In this document: piece by piece, positions 58,280 through 64,000 of the stretch
Numbering within the stretch: the first letter of the stretch is position 1
Layout: each line of letters opens with the position of its first letter
Translations under genes and position numbers: made by a program
From: Biomphalaria glabrata
Lineage: Eukaryota; Mollusca; Gastropoda; Planorbidae
Reading direction: 5' to 3'
Assembly: GCF_947242115.1 (NCBI RefSeq)
Contig: NC_074728.1
Coordinates: 2,482,701 to 2,546,700, forward strand
Length of the DNA: 64,000 bases
Notes under the pieces: generated by a model
Told to the model about the DNA's origin: nothing
Database searches by the model: none
The model's input: the letters and a program-made list of their open reading frames with translations, nothing else

Positions 58280-61198
58280 ATGAATTCTGTAAAGATATTT
58301 GCGATGTTGACGTTAGTACTGCAAGGTATAATACTACTTATTACTTATATAATACACATACTTACTAGTACAATCTTATCTTATCTTATATAATACAGAC
58401 GTTACTTCAAAAAAAGAAGATGATTACGTCCTACGCGTCATGCATTTAGTCATGCATATTAACCAATGACTTAAATTCTGCCAAGTCACTGGTTTTCCTG
58501 GCTAGCTCAGGCAACCCATTCCATGCTCTAATAGCACTAGCGAAGAAGGAGTACAATAAACTGATATATATGGCATAGAAAAATGTATTCACATGAACAT
58601 ACGTTGTTTTGTAGAATAAGTAGTCATGTGGGCTTAGATAATCACGCAAATTAATTCGTAGCTATTAGGCGATACGTAGTCATGTTGGCATAAAAAAAAT
58701 CACGCAAATAAATACCTAGCTTTGTGGCAATACGTAATCATGTGATTATTAGGTAGTCGTGTGAACATAGGTGTTAATGTGTTGCAGACATTTGTAGACA
58801 CATAAAATAATAGCGTAATAAATACCTAATCATGAAGATCTAGTCAGTCATGTAGCGGTACGTAGTACGAAATCATGTAGAAATATGTATCTTTGTGAGA
58901 AAACGTTGTTATGTAGTCAAGCGCATGAAAGTAGCGCTATATAAAAGCTATAATATGTTAGGGCCAAATTTATGGGAGGGAAGGAGGGGGGCTCCAGAAC
59001 TCCACAAGAAAGAGGCCTCCACAAAAGAGAAATTAATATATCCGAATTCGAAGGAAACATTTTTTTTTATTGCTGTCAAAAATATTGTGATTAAGAAGTG
59101 TGTACGCTTGTAACATTAGAAAACACATTTCTAGATTTGTGGCAGTGCGTCCACCAAATACCTTACTCTTCAGGAACTCAAAAATATACACTTTTTAAAA
59201 GTAAAGTGTGCATATTTTTTCTAAACGGAGATTGATATTAAATTTGCAAGAACTTTTTTTCTTTCTTCTAAAGTATAGAATGCTTTTAGATTCAACTATT
59301 TTCATTTGTAATTGGATCTTTATTCAAGCTTTCTTAAAATTGTAGGGGCCGAAAAATTCTTCCTCTAGGCCTTCACATCCGGCCCTGAGTCATGTGGATA
59401 TAGGCAGTAATGTTATGTAGACAAGTAGTTATATATGAAAAAAATCATATTCCTGAAATGTAGCTACCGGAAAATGTCGCATGAACGAATATGTTGGAAT
59501 AGTCGAGTAGATGGATCATTGAGTGTAGACTAGACCAAATACGTAGTCATGTCAACTAGACCAAATACGTAGTCATGTCAACTAGACCAAATACGTAGTC
59601 AAGTCAACTAGACCAAATACGTAGTCATGTCAACTAGACCAAATACGTAGTCATGTCAACTAGACCAAATACGTAGTCATGTCAACTAGACCAAATACGT
59701 AGTCATGTCAACTAGACCAAATACGTAGTCATGTCAACTAGACCAAATACGTAGTCATGTCAACTAGACCAAATACGTAGTCATGTCAACTAGATCAATA
59801 TTAGTTTCATCATTCAATGGACCTCATTCACCAACCGTAAACAAACAACATTTAGCCACGTGATGCTCTCTCTCTCTTCTATATGATTTACGATCTAATG
59901 TTTGATTCATGATGGTTGTCACGTGACATTTTTTTCCCGTTGTTTTATCAATAAGAGCACGTGACTAAATGTTGTTTGTTTACGATTGGTGAATGAGGTC
60001 CATTGATTTTAATGTCATTTCAAATTTTTTCTTGTTTTGAGTAGCGTTCAGTGACAGTGAGGTGTTCCTTCAAGTTGAATACAGTAACATATCATTGTGG
60101 ACTAGCACTGCCCCTGTAAATGTTCTGGGCAAGAGTGACTGCGCCTTGAGATGCCTCCAACAGGACGATTGCCACGCCTTCGGGTATAAAACAACAACCG
60201 CGTCCTGCACGCTAGGTAAAGTTTTAGATAACCGATTTTTTCCCAAGGGGGCTCGGTGGCTGAGTGGTAAAGCGTTCCTTCAAGTTAAATACAGTAACAT
60301 ATCATTGTGGACTAGCACTGCCCCTGTAAATGTTCTGGGCAAGAGTGACTGCGCCTTGAGATGCCTCCAACAGGACGATTGCCACGCCTTCGGGTATAAA
60401 ACAACAACCGCGTCCTGCACGCTAGGTAAAGTTTTGGATAACCGATTTTTTCCCAAGGGGGCTCGGTGGCTGAGTGGTAAAGCGTTTCGCTTCCGAACCG
60501 GGGGTCCCGGGTTCAAATCCTGATGAAGACTGGGATTTTAACTTCTGGATCTTTGGGCGCCTCTGATCTGAGAATGGGAAGTGAAAGAAAAAGCGTTTAA
60601 ACGTAATAAGGGGACTAAATTCATATATATATATCCACATCTCTCATTAAGTAGCATTTATTCCCCTTATTTCGAAATCAAACAAAGTAACTAATCATCA
60701 ACAATGAATTAACTAATTGTTGTTTTTTTTTTCTTTTTTTTTAATTAATTCATGTCTTTTCAAATTTAATAAATAATTATGCAAAGTTTTAACTTGATCC
60801 GAGAATGGGAAAGGGGAGAAAAAAATATTCAAACTTTTTACCAGACAGGCAGACGTATAGACAGACAGACTCTTAAATGCCTCCGTGTAGGTTAGTGATA
60901 TTTATCGCATATAGCAAGACATTTATATTTTCACGTATACGAGACTAAACTATAGCTTGACCTATTCTTTCTGTTACTTAATTTTTATTTTAATCTCTAC
61001 TTTGATTTTACTCATCAGGTTTTTGTGTAGTGAGATCTGGGAAATCCCCGGTCTCAACAATGAAGTTGTATCAGTCATACGAAATATGCAACTTGATTGC
61101 TGGCTTTACGATCCTGTCTTCTGGTAATACGTCTGTGTGTATGTGGCGCTCTCAGCTCGGTTATCTGAACTACACTCAAACAAGAGATCAATGTCTCG
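58280..61198 (+). CDS. PAN/apple-C-type-lectin-like gene copy 4 (exons 1-3; continues to the right)
   Basis: Exon 1 (58280-58325) encodes MNSVKIFAMLTLVLQ, a signal peptide. Exon 2 (60045-60215) has the PAN pattern DCALRC, DDCHAF, ASCTLG. Exon 3 (61019-61198) has FCVVRSGK, CMWRSQLGYL and DQCL. Phases and lengths (46, 171, 180) equal copy 3, and sequence identity to copy 3 is high. A second PAN exon (60273-60425, 153 nt) arose by a 210-bp tandem duplication. It starts after an AG supplied by SINE sequence (GGTAAAG|CG), keeps phase 1 and stays open, so a two-PAN protein is possible, though the pyrimidine tract is poor. Exons 4 and 5 are not in 61199-64000 and should lie beyond the edge, as copy 3's long introns would predict. 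No stop in the exons seen. Confidence 0.8.
58375..58549 (-). mobile_element. LINE family A, 175-bp insertion with target duplication
   Basis: Reversed family A tail flanked by AGTACAAT (58367-58374 and 58550-58557). The paralogous position in intron 1 of copy 3 (CTTACTAATACAATAAAAAC near 21115) is uninterrupted. Confidence 0.85.
58558..58960. repeat. Diverged GTAGTCATGTAG-like repeats; SINE 2 tail
   Basis: Loose units (TACGTAGTCATGTTGGCATA, TAATCATGTGATTATTAGGT) related to the 26-bp array downstream. 58918-58957 is the tail of SINE family 2 (AGTAGCGCTATATAAAAGCT). Confidence 0.55.
58960..59385. mobile_element. Possible hAT-type element
   Basis: TTAGGGCCAAATTTATGGGA at the left and GCCTTCACATCCGGCCCTGA at the right resemble hAT CAGGGCCGG termini. 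The interior is non-coding. No clear target duplication. Confidence 0.35.
59535..59790. repeat. 26-bp minisatellite, about 10 units
   Basis: AACTAGACCAAATACGTAGTCATGTC, identical in nearly all units, upstream of exon 2 of copy 4. It occupies the position of the 62-bp array of copy 3. Confidence 0.95.
59819..60001. mobile_element. 183-bp MITE with about 37-bp inverted ends
   Basis: GGACCTCATTCACCAACCGT at the left is mirrored at the right by ATTGGTGAATGAGGTCC. Arms extend to CATTTAG/CTAAATG. Copy 3 has the uninterrupted site CATTCAATTGATTTTAATG at about 33282. A 2-bp AT duplication fits the alignment. The interior holds three CACGTG E-box motifs. Confidence 0.88.
60249..60560 (+). repeat. SINE family 1 piece and its duplicate
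   Basis: GGCTCGGTGGCTGAGTGGTAAAGCG occurs at 60250 (head only) and at 60460. The second is followed by the tRNA-like part (CCGGGTTCAAATCC) and the first body block to about 60560. The head at 60250 is a product of the 210-bp exon duplication. Confidence 0.75.
60565..61018. other. Intron 2 of copy 4
   Basis: Repeat D reversed (60590-60870: GGGGACTAAATTCATATATA, GAAAGGGGAGAAAAAAAT, AGACAGGCAGACGTATAGAC), matching intron 2 of copy 3, then TTTTACTCATCAG before exon 3. Confidence 0.65.
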
Positions 61199-61427
61199 GT
61201 AAGTAGAGATACCCTCAGACTAGAGATTATTCTCTCGGTAAGTAGAGATACCCTCAGACTAGAGATTATTCTCTCGGTAAGTAGAGATACCCTCAGACTA
61301 GAGATTATTCTCTCGGTAAGTAGAGATACCCTCAGACTAGAGATTATTCTCTCGGTAAGTAGAGATACCCTCAGACTAGAGATTATTCTCTCGGTAAGTA
61401 GAGATACCCTCAAGCTAGGGACTAATG
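61199..61427 (+). repeat. 39-bp splice-donor minisatellite of copy 4, about 6 units
   Basis: GTAAGTAGAGATACCCTCAG plus ACTAGAGATTATTCTCTCG, the same 39-bp length and same donor at each junction as in copy 3, but with different internal bases. A SPIN-like hAT has landed in the last unit. Confidence 0.92.
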
Positions 61428-61624
61428 CAGGGGTTCACAACCTGTGGGTCGCGACCCCCTAGGGGGTCGATTGACGACTAGCCAGGGGTCGCCTAAGACC
61501 ATCGAAAATATGGATTGTTTTTGTTTTTTCTTCTATTGCTGTGTGTGTGGGGGGGGGGGGGGGTCGCGGCAGAGTGGGGGATTGTAAAAAGGGGTCGCCG
61601 AGCATAAAAGGTTGAGAACCGCTG
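61428..61624. mobile_element. SPIN-like hAT MITE with perfect 8-bp target duplication
   Basis: Left end CAGGGGTTCACAACC then TGTGGGTCGCGACCCC. Right end, reversed, CAGCGGTTCTCAACC. Flanks GACTAATG at 61420-61427 and 61625-61632 are identical. The length of 197 bp and a G run inside fit nonautonomous SPIN-type elements. Confidence 0.88.
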
Positions 61625-61674
61625 GACTAATGTCTCATCGAATTGAAATGATCAATGACTTAATTAGAAGTTGT

Positions 61675-62205
61675 CATGTGTTATGAATGTTTCGAATGCT
61701 CCTTCAGAGTTGAAAATCGCAAAAATTTTGGAAGACACTAGCCACCCGCTCCATCATAACTACGTGAAGTCGTCGCGAAATGGGCCACTTCTGTCAATCA
61801 AGACGAGAACAAAGCGGTACAAAAAACTCGTTCGTTCCTCACTCGGTCAGACTCTATCAACGCCACCCTTCGATCAGGAAACATGAAAAGGACCGAGATG
61901 CCTGTGTGTAGTCGCTGAATGAACTCTCTATGTTGCGTCTGTTCTTATTATTCTATTTGTGTGTATGTTTCTGTTGTGTTGTCTGTAGCCTATATGAAAA
62001 AAGAGTCCTTGTAATCAAAAAATTTCCATAAGGATCAATAAAGCAGTCTTAATCTTAGTCTTACTTATAAGATAATCTACTCCCTAGCCCGAATCTCCCG
62101 CATGACTGCGGGAGGATGGCAGCGAGCAGGATACGAACCCGAGATCATCGCGGCGACCGAACGAGAGTCCAGAGCGCATACCGCACGACCTGACATCTAT
62201 CTAGT
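61675..62205 (-). repeat. SINE family 3 split by a LINE
   Basis: 61675-61712 (GAATGTTTCGAATGCTCCTT) is the SINE tail and 62068-62205 (CTCCCGCATGACTGCGGGAG to GCGCATACCGCACGACCTGA) its body and head. Between them sits LINE family C. Confidence 0.75.
61713..62065 (+). mobile_element. LINE family C, truncated, inside a SINE
   Basis: Codons AKILEDTSHPLHHNYVKSS, RNGPLLSIKTRTKRYKK, then shifted, and a 3' UTR ending TAAGGATCAATAAAGCAGTC and CTTAATCTTAGTCTTA. Related to 44900-45410. Confidence 0.7.
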
Positions 62206-62374
62206 CGGCATATTGTGCTGATTTATTTAAATGACCCTAATTCTATAATTATTTAAGAATTCGTCTGCCGATTTAATAACTTCATTTATTTCTGTAATAA
62301 TGAATGCGTCATACATGAACGTTTTCTACTGATATACTTCTATGTCTATGTAAGTTACTCCTTCGTGGATGGTG
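62206..62374. other. Spacer
   Basis: AT-rich; nothing recognised. Confidence 0.3.
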
Positions 62375-63370
62375 GAAACTGCGAAACGGATTACGCGGGG
62401 CCCAGTCTGGGTAGGGATAAAGATAATAGGCTAAGTGAAAATTAACTCTTTCTCTCCTAATTGACGATGCCAACGTTGATTTGACTCCCATTAAACTAAA
62501 TTGTTTTTTTGATGTATAAACTTTAATTTGTGTTGTGTAAAAAATAGCATGCTTTCTCCTATAATTCGATATCAAAAATAACATTTTCTGATAACAAACA
62601 AATAAGTAATTGAAGTTTAACCCTAACAGGAGAGTGAAACACAAATGAGCGAAACGAATAATACTATCGGAATTAGAAAAAAAAATTACGGAGAGAAAGA
62701 GTTAAGATTTCTTGTTAGAAAATAAATACGTCTTTGCATTTTATTCATACTTTACTAAGTACAAAATTACGGTCAAATTAACTTTAAGAGCCATCTACAA
62801 TAGAAGTTAATTTTCCAACAAAAAGCCGATAAACATTCAAGATTGGCCTTTTAGATTTACTATCGACTAGCAAAATATCGCTTTTAATTTTTTTTTAGAA
62901 ATCGAGATAGATTTAGATCTATATTTATATGCCAGTGACTATTACAGTCAATCATGAGCATGATCGTGCCCTCCTCTATGTCGAAGGTGCAGGCATGATC
63001 ATAAGTAAATTAAGTATTGGAACTTCCTGTTTGGGTTAAAATTCGCCGTGTTATTTTTATTAAATGAAAGCTGACAATGCCGATTTTTTTAATCGCTAGT
63101 AGGATTGGCTTTTTCCATATTGAATGACACCCCTAGATGACAATTTTGTCTTTTTTTTAGGACATTTTCATTGATTTTTCAGGACATTTTAATAATTTAA
63201 GGAAATTTTCACTTTTTTCATATACTTTGCATATACTTTGCAATTTTAGGAGATTTCCAGGAGTTAAAATGGTTTGATTTAATAATTTACAACTAGAGTT
63301 AGCGCGGGGCCTATGAAAGTGCGGGGCCCACTGCGGCCGTACAGGTTGCAGTGCCCTAAGACCGGCCCTG
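62375..63370. mobile_element. hAT-type MITE (as at 21441), left end lost, carrying a piggyBac-like MITE
   Basis: Collinear with 21441-22109: TGCGAAACGGATTRCGCGGG, AACAAAAAGCCGATAAACAT, TCGACTMGCAAAATATCGCT, ending AAGACCGGCCCTG. Interrupted at 62442-62705. An additional unmatched stretch lies near 62945-63000. Confidence 0.8.
62442..62705. mobile_element. piggyBac-like MITE (TTAA target)
   Basis: Bounded by TTAA on both sides with 12-bp perfect inverted ends CTCTTTCTCTCC and GGAGAGAAAGAG. The host element at 21520 shows the empty site, GTGAAAATTAATATT. 264 bp including TTAA. Non-coding. Confidence 0.9.
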
Positions 63371-63374
63371 GTGG

Positions 63375-63856
63375 GCGGCAGGGGCGAATAGGCTATATGG
63401 GCATTTGGGCAAATGCCCGGTTGGCCTGTACTTCAATGGGCCTATAGGGCCTCATGAATGCCACTTTGGCACGCATTAAATTTTTAAAGATTTATAATAA
63501 GGGGCTATATGAGCGTCCTGTTAAAAACATCTGTTACAGACTACAGTGTAATACTAATTTAATCTAACACATTTTCAAAAATAATGTAATAGCCTACATC
63601 CGTAGACAATGCTATTAGTAGGCTTCATCCTTTTTGGGCCTACAAACATAGTGATTAAAAAGCAGCATTAGGCCTATATTTCTTTTTAAAAAAGAGAGAT
63701 CATACATACAGTTATCGGTACATTATTTAAAAAAATAACATAGTGACTTTGAGAATGGATCGGCCTATAATTGGAGGCCCATCATATGATAAACAATTTA
63801 TGGGCTGTAGTGTACAGAAATGTCTGGGACGATTTTGAAATCCAGTCCGCCACTAG
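63375..63856. mobile_element. hAT-like nonautonomous element
   Basis: Starts CAGGGGCGAATAGGCTATAT and ends TTTGAAATCCAGTCCGCCAC (reversed GTGGCGGACTGG). Its right part matches 53075-53172. Interior non-coding; target duplication unclear. Confidence 0.5.
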
Positions 63857-64000
63857 TGGGGGACGCTGATCTAAAAAAAAAAGGCTCTTTTTCCTAGAAA
63901 ATTTAACAGTTGATGTATATCGCTGAGAAAAGAATTACTGGCTCGTCTGCGACAGGGGGAGGGGAACTCTAGTTTGACGGTTATAATTTTTCACAATAAA
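63857..64000. repeat. Dispersed repeat
   Basis: GATGTATATCGCTGAGAAAA and CTCTAGTTTGACGGTTATAA recur at 37875 and 37065. Family unknown. Confidence 0.5.

Noticed and set aside
59535-59790. Regular 26-bp repeats that could suggest a CRISPR array
   Set aside because: Units abut without unique spacers, and the context is an animal intron; it is a minisatellite.
61199-64000. Exons 4 and 5 of copy 4
   Set aside because: Searched for YIGLxD, EGTF, QPD/QPN and CE motifs in frame behind acceptors; none found, so they probably lie beyond the right edge.

Overview
This window is AT-rich, intron-rich animal DNA, crowded with non-LTR retrotransposon tails, tRNA-derived SINEs, hAT-type DNA transposons, one Helitron and many mini- and microsatellites. 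The gene architecture (secreted PAN/apple plus C-type lectin-like protein, small phase-1 exons, long introns) and the repeats (Nimb/I-type LINE tails, SPIN-like hAT) suggest a gastropod mollusc, probably a freshwater pulmonate related to Biomphalaria, Bulinus or Lymnaea. That placement is inference; no database search was possible.

The only recognisable host genes form a tandem family on the + strand. Each copy has five exons with every intron in phase 1: a 46-nt signal-peptide exon, a 171-177-nt PAN/apple-like exon (Cys spacing C-x3-C-x5-C-x11-C), a 180-nt hinge and lectin-start exon, a 174-nt core lectin exon (YVGLND and EGTF motifs) and a 128-nt last exon (QPD-type loop, ND-PC, CE). Copy 1 (820-5336) lacks its signal exon, which is off the left edge, and has an in-frame stop. 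Copy 2 (7569-12833) is complete and encodes 234 aa. Copy 3 (21040-47189) is complete, encodes 232 aa and spreads over 26 kb. Copy 4 (58280-61198) runs off the right edge and has an internally duplicated PAN exon. A decayed last exon of a further copy lies at 53468-53600, and an exon-4 relic follows copy 1.

Layout: 1-5.4 kb copy 1; 5.4-7.5 kb SINEs and LINE tails; 7.5-12.9 kb copy 2; 12.9-20.4 kb minisatellites, LINE pieces and a pyrimidine tract; 20.4-47.2 kb copy 3, whose first intron holds nested LINE/hAT insertions and a nearly whole Helitron and whose fourth intron holds many LINE, SINE and hAT pieces; 47.2-56 kb mostly LINE fragments; 56-61.2 kb copy 4, flanked by sequence duplicated from the copy 3 promoter and upstream region; 61.2-64 kb nested hAT, piggyBac-like, LINE and SINE insertions. 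One broken Ty3/Gypsy fossil lies near 36 kb.

The most unusual signal is in the splice-site neighbourhoods of copies 3 and 4. Intron 3 begins with a 39-bp minisatellite in which every unit carries the exon-3 splice donor (about 20 units in copy 3, 6 in copy 4). Copy 3 also has a truncated duplicate of its exon-5 acceptor, and copy 4 has a duplicated PAN exon behind a SINE-derived AG that is phase-compatible.
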